A stretch of DNA of 8,298 bases from an uncultured Eubacteriales bacterium. Lineage in GTDB: Bacteria; Bacillota_A; Clostridia; Oscillospirales; Oscillospiraceae. Numbering within the stretch: position 1 is the first letter of the stretch; each line of letters opens with the position of its first letter. The translations under genes and the position numbers were made by a program. The notes beneath the pieces are model-generated. The model worked only from the letters and a program-made list of their open reading frames with translations, made no database searches and was not told the origin of the DNA. Shown here in pieces: positions 1 to 6,317 of this stretch. The stretch is taken from positions 1 through 8,298 of the forward strand of contig CASTQR010000063.1 of assembly GCA_949451265.1 (NCBI GenBank). Direction: 5' to 3'.

Positions 1-29
1 ACAGTTTTGACAGGTTAGGAGGAAGCCTG

Positions 30-1352
30 ATGGGTTCTGCCAGAGAGGCCGCGCTGATCACCCTGACCGCTTGTGAGCGGCAGGGGGCGTGGTCGGATGG
101 ATATTTGAAAAAGACACTGCGGGAGCAGGAACTGGACAAGCGGGACGCGGCGCTGGCCTCCCGGCTGTGCTATGGGGTACTGCAAAACAGGCTTCTGCTG
201 GACTGGCAGCTGTCCCGGTTCTGCAATAAGAAGCTGGAGAAACTGGAGGCGCCGGTGCTGTGCGGGCTCCGGGCGGCGGTCTACCAGTTTCTGTTTTTGG
301 ACAAGATTCCACCCCGTGCGGCGGTGAATGAGGCGGTGGAGCTGACCAAGAAATACTGCCGCAATCCCAGGGCCGCCGGGATGGTGAACGGCATCTTGCG
401 GGCCATGCTGCGGCAGAAGGATCTGCCGGAACCGGAGGGACATGACAAGGTAGAAACCTTGTCACTGAAATACAGCCATCCGCTGTGGCTGGTGAGGGAG
501 TTTGTGGACTCGCTGGGTCCGGAGGGGACGGAACAGCTTCTCGCGGCGGACAACCAGCAGCCGCCCACCGCCGCCCAGGTCAATCCCCTCCGGGCCGATC
601 CGGAGAAGCTGGCGGAGGAGCTGCGGGAGGCCGGGGCGGAGGTGGCGCCCCACCCGTGGATGCCCGGATGCCTGCTGTTGAGCGGGGCGGGGGATCTGGA
701 GCGGCTGTCCGCCTTCCAGGAGGGCCGGTTTTATGTGCAGGATCCGGCGGCCCGCTTGGCGGTTACTGCCGCCGGGGTAAAGCCGGGCCAGCGGGTGCTG
801 GACTGCTGTGCAGCCCCCGGAGGGAAGTCCTTTGCCGCCGCAATCGACATGGAGGATCGGGGAGAGGTGATCTCCTGTGATATCCATCCCCATAAGATCA
901 AGCTGCTCCAGGCGGGGCGGGATCGGCTGGGGCTGTCCATCATCGAGCCCTGCCGCCAGAGCGCCGCTGAGTTGCGGGAGGAGTGGGTGGGCGGCTTTGA
1001 CGCGGTGATCACCGATGTGCCCTGTTCTGGGCTGGGGATCATCCGCAAGAAGCCGGATATCCGCTATAAAAATCCCGAGGCGTTAGCGGGGCTGCCACAG
1101 GTTCAGCGGGGGATTTTAGACAATTGTGCCCGGTATGTGCGGCCCGGCGGGGTGCTGGTGTACTCCACCTGTACCGTGCTTCGGCGGGAAAATGAGGGCG
1201 TTGTGGACGGATTTCTGGCCGAATACCCAGAATTTACGCTGGAGCCCTTCACCCTGCCTGAATTTGGAGAACAGCCGGGGCGGATCACCTTCTGGCCCCA
1301 TATTCACGGGACGGACGGGTTCTTTGTGGCCAAGCTGCGCAGAAAGGGGTGA
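30..1352 (+). CDS. rsmB: 16S rRNA (cytosine-5)-methyltransferase RsmB
   Basis: This enzyme methylates C5 of cytosine 967 (E. coli numbering) of 16S rRNA, using S-adenosylmethionine. The product is 440 aa, the usual length for Firmicutes RsmB. Residues about 1-130 form the NusB-like RNA-binding domain, and the rest is a Rossmann methyltransferase. The SAM-binding motif DCCAAPGGKS is at 258-267. The motif IV Pro-Cys (DVPCSG, Cys332) and the motif VI Ser-Thr-Cys (YSTCT, Cys381) supply the two catalytic cysteines typical of m5C methyltransferases. The ATG at 30 is preceded by TAGGAGG (16-22) at a 7-nt spacing; the frame stays open upstream to the window edge, but this start is well placed. It is the first complete gene of the operon, and its stop codon lies inside the ribosome-binding region of rlmN. 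Two stops in the other frames (8-10 and 16-18) may end an upstream gene that cannot be identified. Confidence 0.95.
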   Translation: MGSAREAALITLTACERQGAWSDGYLKKTLREQELDKRDAALASRLCYGVLQNRLLLDWQLSRFCNKKLEKLEAPVLCGLRAAVYQFLFLDKIPPRAAVNEAVELTKKYCRNPRAAGMVNGILRAMLRQKDLPEPEGHDKVETLSLKYSHPLWLVREFVDSLGPEGTEQLLAADNQQPPTAAQVNPLRADPEKLAEELREAGAEVAPHPWMPGCLLLSGAGDLERLSAFQEGRFYVQDPAARLAVTAAGVKPGQRVLDCCAAPGGKSFAAAIDMEDRGEVISCDIHPHKIKLLQAGRDRLGLSIIEPCRQSAAELREEWVGGFDAVITDVPCSGLGIIRKKPDIRYKNPEALAGLPQVQRGILDNCARYVRPGGVLVYSTCTVLRRENEGVVDGFLAEYPEFTLEPFTLPEFGEQPGRITFWPHIHGTDGFFVAKLRRKG

Positions 1353-1353
1353 T
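1343..1353 (+). promoter_or_regulatory. Ribosome binding site deciding the rlmN start
   Basis: AAAGGGGTGAT matches the extended anti-Shine-Dalgarno complement well and spans the last codons and stop of rsmB. The first in-frame GTG (1349) lies inside this element and so is unlikely to be the start. The GTG at 1358 sits 8 nt after the GGGG core. Translation of rlmN is probably coupled to termination of rsmB. Confidence 0.6.
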
Positions 1354-1357
1354 CCCC

Positions 1358-2389
1358 GTGGTGGATCTGAAATCCATGACGCCCGAGGAGATGGAAGCCT
1401 GGTTTAAGGAACTGGGACAGCCCAGGTTCCGGGCCATGCAGGTGTTCCGCTGGCTCCACCGGGGAGTGGAATCCTTTGATGAGATGAGCGATCTGCCCAA
1501 GTCCCTGCGGGATGTGTTGAAGGCACAATGCCTCCTCACAGTGCCCAAGGTGGCGCGGAAGCAGGTGTCCCAGGTGGACGGCACCATAAAATACCTGTGG
1601 AGGCTTTTGGACGGAAATTGTATCGAGACGGTTTTGATGCGGTACAAGCATGGGAATACTATATGCGTGTCCAGCCAGGTGGGATGTAACATGGGCTGCG
1701 TGTTCTGCGCCTCCACTTTAGGCGGCAAGGTGCGGGACTTGACACCTGCTGAAATCCTTGACCAGATCATCTTTACCCAGAAGGACAGCGGAGCGGAGAT
1801 CTCCAATATCGTGCTGATGGGGATTGGGGAGCCACTGGACAATTTTGACAACGTGACGCGGTTCCTGACGCTGGTAAACCACCCCGATGGAGTCAATATC
1901 GGGATGCGGCATATCTCCCTGTCCACCTGCGGGCTGATAAAGAAAATTGACAAACTGGCCCTTCTTGGGTTACAATTGACGTTAAGCGTCTCCCTCCACG
2001 CGCCGGATGACGAGACCCGGTCCCGGCTCATGCCGGTGAACAGGGCGGTGGGGGTGGGTCCGCTGATGGAGACCTGCCGCCGTTACTTTGAGACCACCGG
2101 GCGGCGGATCTCCTACGAGTACGCCATGATCGACGGGGTAAACGACAGCGACGCCCAGGCTGACCAGCTGGCGGAACTGCTCCGGGGACAGCCGGGGCAC
2201 GTGAACCTGATCCCGCTGAACGATGTGGCGGAGTCGCCGCTGAAGCCCAGCCGCCGGGTGCGGCAGTTCCAGCAGCGGCTGGAGGGGCACGGCGTTACCG
2301 CCACGGTGCGCCGGAAGCTGGGGGGCGATATTGATGCCTCCTGCGGCCAGCTCCGGCGCAAGCATATGGACGGCGGGGACAGCCTTTGA
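1358..2389 (+). CDS. rlmN: Dual-specificity 23S rRNA/tRNA adenine-C2 methyltransferase RlmN (radical SAM)
   Basis: RlmN makes 2-methyladenosine at A2503 of 23S rRNA and, in studied species, at A37 of some tRNAs. The radical SAM cluster motif is visible as CNMGCVFC (C-x3-C-x2-C; Cys110, 114 and 117 counting from the start used here). It is followed by the SAM-binding GEP motif in MGIGEPLDN (about 154-162). The C-terminal catalytic cysteine that carries the methyl group is in DIDASCGQL (Cys329). The product is 343 aa, normal for the family. I chose the GTG at 1358 because of the ribosome-binding spacing and because the protein then begins MVDLKSM, like many clostridial homologues. A GTG at 1349, overlapping the rsmB stop, would add three residues, and a GTG at 1361 would remove one. 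The gene lies between rsmB and prpC, as in related operons. Confidence 0.95.
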   Translation: MVDLKSMTPEEMEAWFKELGQPRFRAMQVFRWLHRGVESFDEMSDLPKSLRDVLKAQCLLTVPKVARKQVSQVDGTIKYLWRLLDGNCIETVLMRYKHGNTICVSSQVGCNMGCVFCASTLGGKVRDLTPAEILDQIIFTQKDSGAEISNIVLMGIGEPLDNFDNVTRFLTLVNHPDGVNIGMRHISLSTCGLIKKIDKLALLGLQLTLSVSLHAPDDETRSRLMPVNRAVGVGPLMETCRRYFETTGRRISYEYAMIDGVNDSDAQADQLAELLRGQPGHVNLIPLNDVAESPLKPSRRVRQFQQRLEGHGVTATVRRKLGGDIDASCGQLRRKHMDGGDSL

Positions 2390-2414
2390 TTCCCGGAAGG
2401 GGGGACCTTCTATT

Positions 2415-3149
2415 ATGAAATTGTTCGGCGTGACGGACGTGGGCCGTCACCGGAAGGACAACCAGGACAGCTATGCCTTTCAGAAGCTGGACGGGGCGGC
2501 CCTGCTGGTGGTATGCGACGGCATGGGCGGGGCCCAGGCGGGGAGCGTGGCAAGCTCCGTAGCGGTGGAGGCGTTTTCCGCCGCTGTGGAGGAACGGTTC
2601 GCCCAGGGGCCCCGGGACGACCCGGAGTGGTGGGAGGACGCGCTGGCGGAGGCCTGCGCCCAGGCCAACCGGAGGGTGTTTGAGCTGGCCCAGGCCAACC
2701 CGGAGTATCAGGGGATGGGCACCACGCTGGTGGCGGCCCTGGCCCTGCCGGGGGAGTCCTATGTGGTGAATGTGGGGGACAGCCGGTGCTACCTGCTGGA
2801 GAACGGGATGATCCGGCAGGTGACGGTGGACCATTCCCTGGTGCAGCTGTTGGTGGACCGGGGGGAGATCACCGCGGAGGAGGCCAGGCGGCACCCCCAG
2901 AAGAACCTGATCACCCGTGCCCTTGGGGTGGAGCCCACAGTGGCCTGTGACCTGCTGCGGGTGGAGACGGGGCAGGGCAGCCGCCTGCTGCTGTGCAGCG
3001 ATGGGCTGTCCAACGTACTGCCCGACCCGGTGCTGCTGCGAACCGCTTTAGAGGAGCGGGAGCCGGAGGGACTGTGCCGCAGGCTGGTGGACATGACGCT
3101 GGAGCAGGGCGCGCCGGATAACGTGACTGTTGTCCTGGCGGAGCTGTAA
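2415..3149 (+). CDS. prpC: PP2C-family Ser/Thr protein phosphatase, partner of PrkC
   Basis: This is a metal-dependent (Mn/Mg) PP2C phosphatase of the Stp/PrpC type, which reverses phosphorylation by the adjacent PASTA kinase. The 244-aa product is standard length and is a bare catalytic domain without membrane segments, so cytoplasmic. Family motifs appear in order: DVGRHRKDNQDS (8-19, metal-binding Asp18), CDGMGG (34-39, Asp35), GTTL (102-105), NVGDSR (119-124), the VDHSLV segment (138-143), LITRALG (165-171), CSDGLS (194-199, Asp196) and APDNVTVV (233-240, Asp235). The frame is open further upstream to an ATG at 2331 inside rlmN. The ATG at 2415 is correct: it has GGAAGGGGGG (2395-2404) in front of it, and the protein then begins MKLFGVTDVG as in homologues. 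The gene starts 25 nt after rlmN and ends 24 nt before prkC. Confidence 0.95.
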   Translation: MKLFGVTDVGRHRKDNQDSYAFQKLDGAALLVVCDGMGGAQAGSVASSVAVEAFSAAVEERFAQGPRDDPEWWEDALAEACAQANRRVFELAQANPEYQGMGTTLVAALALPGESYVVNVGDSRCYLLENGMIRQVTVDHSLVQLLVDRGEITAEEARRHPQKNLITRALGVEPTVACDLLRVETGQGSRLLLCSDGLSNVLPDPVLLRTALEEREPEGLCRRLVDMTLEQGAPDNVTVVLAEL

Positions 3150-3173
3150 GCAATCTGTAGGAGGACTTTTACC

Positions 3174-5225
3174 ATGGATCAATACATAGGTAAAATGCTC
3201 GACAACCGATATGAAATCCTGGAGTGCATCGGCATGGGCGGTATGGCGGTGGTCTACAAGACCCGTGATCACCGGCTCAACCGTCTGGTGGCGGTGAAGA
3301 TCCTGAAGCCGGAGCTGGCCCAGGACGCCGAATTCCGCCGCCGCTTCCATGACGAGTCCCAGGCGGTGGCCATGCTGTCCCACGCCAACATCGTGTCCGT
3401 GTACGACGTGAGCCGTTCCGATGGGCTGGACTATATCGTCATGGAGCTGGTGGACGGGCTGACGCTGAAGCAGTATATGCAGCGCCGGGGCACCCCCCTG
3501 AACTGGCGGGAGGCCCAGCACTTCATCACCCAGATCATGCGGGCGCTGAGCCACGCCCACTCCAGGGGTATTATCCACCGGGACATCAAGCCCCACAACA
3601 TCATGGTCCTTCGGGACGGCAGCGTGAAGGTCACCGATTTCGGCATCGCCCAGCTGGCCAGCGCCGCCCAGAACACCATGACCCAGGAGGCCATCGGCTC
3701 CGTCCACTATATCTCCCCGGAACAGGCCAGGGGGAGCCACGTGGACTGCCGCACCGACATCTATTCTGCCGGCGTGGTGCTGTACGAGATGCTCACCGGG
3801 CGGCTGCCGTTTGAGGGGGACACCCCTATGGGTGTGGCAATTCAGCACATCAGCGCCATCCCGGTACCCCCCCGGAGCCTGAACCCGGACGTGCCCCAGG
3901 CCCTGGAGGACATCACCATGAAGGCCATGGCGCCGGACGCCAACCAGCGGTATGGCTCGGCGGACGAGATGCTGGACGATCTAAAGGAATTCCGCAAGAA
4001 TCCGAACATGGAGGTGTCCCACCAGCCGGAGGTGGTGGATGAGCCCACCATGGTGGTGCCCGTCACCCGGAACGCCGCCGGGGACACGGGTTCCCACCGC
4101 CGGGAGCCTGCGCGGGAGCCGGAGCGCCGCTACCGGGAGGAGGAGCTGGACGAGTACGACGATCCGCCCCGTGGCGGGTCAAGTGTCGTGCCCGCGGTGG
4201 CCGCGATTGCGGTGATCCTGATCTTCATCGGCGGAATGGCGTTTTTCCTCTATAATTTCATGTTCAAGGGAATGTTTGAGGACAAGAAGGAGTACCAAGT
4301 GCCCTCCCTGCTGGGGTATACCATGGAGGATTTAAACAAGAACCCGGCCCTCTTAGGTGAGTTCAAAGTGGAGGAGGGGGATACCGTCTACAGCGAGGAG
4401 TATAAGGAGGGCGAGATCTGCGACCAGACCCCGGAGGCCAACACGAAAGTCAAGGAGGGGGAGCTGGTGATCAAGGTGACCATCAGCGGCGGCGAGGACA
4501 AGATGGTGATGCCCCCGGTGGACGGCTGGGAGTTCCGGAAGGCCCTGCTGAAGCTGCAAAATGAGATGGGGCTGGACGTGGAGGTGCAGGAGGAATTCTC
4601 TGACACCATCACCAAGGGCATGATCATCTCCTACACGCCCTTGGCCGATGTTGTGGTGGAAAAGGGCGACAAGGTGGTACTGGTGGTGAGCAAGGGTCCG
4701 GAGACCCCCAAGGTGGCCGTACCCAGCTTTGTGGGCTGGACGTTCGAGGACGTGGAACGGCAGCTTGGCACCATGGGGCTGATCCGGGGCAAGGTGGATA
4801 ATCACCCCAGCGAGGAGTATTCCGAGGGCAGGGTGATCTGGCAGAGCGTGCTGGGCGAGGTGGAAAAGGGCAAGGTCATCGACTTCTGGGTGAGCACAGG
4901 CCCGGAGGAGACGGAGCCGCCGGAGACAGAGCCGCCCGCCACCGAACCGCCTGCTACGGAACCGCCTCCCACAGAGACACCCCTGCCCACGGAGAACGTG
5001 GGCATCCCCGCCAGCACCAAGCCGATCAACGTGGATCTCAGCGGATTTACTGGTACAGTGGAGGTGCGGATTGTGGTTGGGGATCAGGTGATTTTTGATG
5101 GATCAGTAGAGGCGTCCACCGGGGTGCTGAGCAAGCCGGCCACCGCATCCGGGCTCCAGAAGGTGTCCATCTATATCAACAACAACCTGGAGCGGGATTA
5201 CACGGTGGACTTTTCACAACCATGA
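3174..5225 (+). CDS. prkC: Membrane Ser/Thr kinase with PASTA repeats (PrkC/PknB type)
   Basis: This bitopic membrane kinase has an extracellular part that senses muropeptides or lipid II in studied relatives; its cytoplasmic kinase targets cell-wall and translation factors. The 683-aa product has a Hanks-type kinase domain at about 13-275. The invariant residues are all present: glycine loop GMGGMA (20-25), Lys42, Glu61, HRDIKPHN (135-142), DFG (155-157) and an activation loop with Thr168 and Thr170. A charged juxtamembrane stretch leads to one membrane helix at about 338-361. Three PASTA repeats follow (about 373-439, 442-508, 513-576), then a TEPPx-rich linker (580-604), then a final domain of about 70 residues (about 614-683) rich in beta-type sequence, function unknown. 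TAGGAGG (3158-3164) precedes the ATG by 9 nt. The stop overlaps the rsgA start (ATGA), suggesting translational coupling. Confidence 0.95.
   Translation: MDQYIGKMLDNRYEILECIGMGGMAVVYKTRDHRLNRLVAVKILKPELAQDAEFRRRFHDESQAVAMLSHANIVSVYDVSRSDGLDYIVMELVDGLTLKQYMQRRGTPLNWREAQHFITQIMRALSHAHSRGIIHRDIKPHNIMVLRDGSVKVTDFGIAQLASAAQNTMTQEAIGSVHYISPEQARGSHVDCRTDIYSAGVVLYEMLTGRLPFEGDTPMGVAIQHISAIPVPPRSLNPDVPQALEDITMKAMAPDANQRYGSADEMLDDLKEFRKNPNMEVSHQPEVVDEPTMVVPVTRNAAGDTGSHRREPAREPERRYREEELDEYDDPPRGGSSVVPAVAAIAVILIFIGGMAFFLYNFMFKGMFEDKKEYQVPSLLGYTMEDLNKNPALLGEFKVEEGDTVYSEEYKEGEICDQTPEANTKVKEGELVIKVTISGGEDKMVMPPVDGWEFRKALLKLQNEMGLDVEVQEEFSDTITKGMIISYTPLADVVVEKGDKVVLVVSKGPETPKVAVPSFVGWTFEDVERQLGTMGLIRGKVDNHPSEEYSEGRVIWQSVLGEVEKGKVIDFWVSTGPEETEPPETEPPATEPPATEPPPTETPLPTENVGIPASTKPINVDLSGFTGTVEVRIVVGDQVIFDGSVEASTGVLSKPATASGLQKVSIYINNNLERDYTVDFSQP
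4911..4985 (+). repeat. Five imperfect 15-bp units encoding the TEPPx linker of PrkC
   Basis: Residues 580-604 of PrkC are five pentapeptides: TEPPE, TEPPA, TEPPA, TEPPP and TETPL. The matching DNA is five in-frame 15-bp units that differ mainly at third codon positions. The repeat is therefore kept at protein level rather than being a fresh DNA duplication. It probably forms an extended extracellular spacer, carrying the last domain away from the PASTA rod. Confidence 0.7.
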
Positions 5226-6106
5226 CGGGCCGGATTGTCAAGGCCCTCAGCGGATTCTATTACGTGGACACGGGGGAGGGCGCTCCTGTCCCCTGCCGGG
5301 GGCGGGGGAGGCTCCGCCACCGGAAGCTCACCCCCCTGGTGGGGGACCGGGTGGAGATCAGCGCGCTGGACGACGGCACCGGGATGGTAGACGCCATCCT
5401 GCCCCGGAAGAACCAGTTCCGCCGCCCCATGGTGGCCAACATTGACCAGATGGTGATCATCGCATCGGGGGCCATCCCCATCACCGATCCCTTTCTTATC
5501 GACCGCATGGCGGCTATGGCGGAGTGGAAGGGGTGCGAGGTGCTGATCTGCTTTAACAAGTGCGATCTGGATCGGGCGGACGAGCTGGCAGCCGTCTACC
5601 GGGCGGCGGGGTTTTCCACCCTCCAGGTCAGCGCGGAGATGGGGGACGGCATCCCGGAACTGGCGACGGCAATCACTGGGAAGGTATCCGCCTTTACAGG
5701 AAATTCCGGCGTGGGCAAGTCCAGCATCCTCAACGCCCTCCAACCGGGGTTTGGCCTCCAGGTGGGGGACGTGAGCGAAAAGCTGGGCCGGGGCCGCCAC
5801 ACCACCCGCCATGTGGAGCTGTTCCCGGTGGTGGGCGGGCTGGTTGCGGACACGCCGGGTTTCTCCGCCTTTGACGTGGAGCAGATGGAGGCCATCCCCA
5901 AGCAGGAGCTGGCTGGAGCCTTCCGGGAGTTCCGGCCCTTCCTGGACAGGTGCCGTTTCCAGGGGTGCGCCCATGTGAAGGAGAAAGGGTGCGCCGTGCG
6001 GGAGGCGGTGGCGGCGGGGCAGATCGCTCCCAGCCGGCATAAAAGCTATATCCGCCTGTATGAACAGGCCAAGGAGATCCCGGAGTGGGAGACCCGGAAA
6101 AATTGA
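5222..6106 (+). CDS. rsgA: Ribosome small-subunit-dependent GTPase RsgA (CpgA/YloQ)
   Basis: RsgA is a circularly permuted GTPase that checks late maturation of the 30S subunit and is stimulated by it. The 294-aa product is normal length. An N-terminal OB-fold spans about 1-65. The G motifs come in the permuted order: G4 NKCD (112-115), G5 VSA (136-138), G1 GNSGVGKS (160-167), G2 region GRHTT (191-195) and G3 DTPG (210-213). The C-terminal zinc knuckle is complete as C-x4-C-x-H-x5-C (Cys244, Cys249, His251, Cys257). The ATG lies inside the prkC stop (ATGA overlap), so it is co-translated with the kinase. In B. subtilis the orthologue CpgA is phosphorylated by PrkC, which fits the linkage. It is the last gene of the vegetative operon here. 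The genes rpe and thiN, which follow in B. subtilis, are missing. Confidence 0.95.
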   Translation: MTGRIVKALSGFYYVDTGEGAPVPCRGRGRLRHRKLTPLVGDRVEISALDDGTGMVDAILPRKNQFRRPMVANIDQMVIIASGAIPITDPFLIDRMAAMAEWKGCEVLICFNKCDLDRADELAAVYRAAGFSTLQVSAEMGDGIPELATAITGKVSAFTGNSGVGKSSILNALQPGFGLQVGDVSEKLGRGRHTTRHVELFPVVGGLVADTPGFSAFDVEQMEAIPKQELAGAFREFRPFLDRCRFQGCAHVKEKGCAVREAVAAGQIAPSRHKSYIRLYEQAKEIPEWETRKN

Positions 6107-6119
6107 ATGGAACCGGACA

Positions 6120-6168
6120 GCCCCCTTTTTCATATGCTGGTATAGATTCCAGCGTTGAGAAAGGGGGC
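6120..6168 (+). promoter_or_regulatory. Long hairpin covering the spoVM ribosome binding site; possible rsgA terminator
   Basis: Bases 6120-6132 pair with 6156-6168 in 13 consecutive pairs (one G-U). After one bulged T (6133), bases 6134-6140 pair with 6149-6155 in 7 more pairs (one G-U), closing on an 8-nt loop. The base of the stem is GCCCCCTTT against AAAGGGGGC. The 3' arm is the Shine-Dalgarno of spoVM, 7 nt before its ATG, so a transcript coming through rsgA would bury that site. After the stem comes AGTTTTC, only a weak U-tract. It could work as an inefficient terminator of the prkC-rsgA operon, as a translational block, or both. The structure is seen directly; the role is inferred. Confidence 0.65.
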
Positions 6169-6175
6169 AGTTTTC

Positions 6176-6247
6176 ATGCGAGTCGTGGTGGTGAAGTTTC
6201 CGAAGGCGCTGTGCGGCCTGATGCGCAAGATCTTCCATATGGATTGA
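6176..6247 (+). CDS. spoVM: SpoVM, curvature-sensing spore coat anchor peptide
   Basis: This is a 23-codon gene, below usual gene-calling limits. SpoVM is an amphipathic peptide that lies in the outer forespore membrane, recognises its positive curvature and recruits SpoIVA, starting coat assembly. The core KFPKALCG (7-14) aligns without gaps to KLPKFLGG of the 26-aa B. subtilis peptide as I recall it. Lys7, Pro9, Lys10, Leu12, Gly14 and Arg17 are identical, and position 2 stays basic (Arg for Lys). Pro9 is the residue known to matter for curvature recognition. Gly13 is replaced by Cys, and the tail is three residues shorter. AAAGGGGGC (6160-6168) is its Shine-Dalgarno, with 7 nt to the ATG; an in-frame TAG at 6143-6145 blocks extension. 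A position downstream of rsgA and next to sipL and spoIVA strongly supports the call; B. subtilis spoVM lies in the same neighbourhood, after rsgA-rpe-thiN. Confidence 0.9.
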   Translation: MRVVVVKFPKALCGLMRKIFHMD

Positions 6248-6256
6248 GAGAACCCG

Positions 6257-6285
6257 ACATATCCCGGCCATTCCCCTCATATAGT
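6257..6285 (+). promoter_or_regulatory. Sigma-E-type promoter of sipL
   Basis: The -35 element ACATATC (6257-6263) and the -10 element CATATAGT (6278-6285) are separated by 14 bp. They resemble the mother-cell sigma-E consensus (-35 kmATATT, 14-15 bp, -10 CATAcAnT). The -10 differs from it only by T for C at position 5. Transcription should begin near 6292, giving a leader of about 26 nt before the sipL ATG at 6318. The elements are seen in the sequence; sigma-E use is inferred from the known consensus. Confidence 0.7.
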
Positions 6286-6317
6286 GGACACAGAATACGT
6301 GCAAGGAGAGGAAGCCT

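Noticed and set aside
7..12. A perfect TTGACA before rsmB as a sigma-A -35 element
   Set aside because: At 17 bp downstream the sequence is the rsmB start codon itself, with no -10-like hexamer, so it cannot drive the full gene.
2331..2414. Upstream extension of the PP2C phosphatase into rlmN
   Set aside because: The extra 28 residues match nothing in the family, and the ATG at 2415 has a clear ribosome binding site and the usual N-terminus.
4911..4985. The 15-bp repeats in prkC as a CRISPR or variable-number satellite
   Set aside because: Units are adjacent, in frame, diverged at third codon positions and encode a Pro-rich linker, so they are ordinary protein repeats.
6131..6138. CATATGCT as a firm sigma-E promoter for spoVM
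   Set aside because: The -10 resemblance is fair, but 13-15 bp upstream there is no ATATT-like element. Kept only as a hypothesis in the hairpin finding.
6107..6145. A 12-codon frame starting with the ATG right after the rsgA stop
   Set aside because: There is no conserved peptide character, and it lies within the hairpin; nothing supports a leader peptide beyond its presence.
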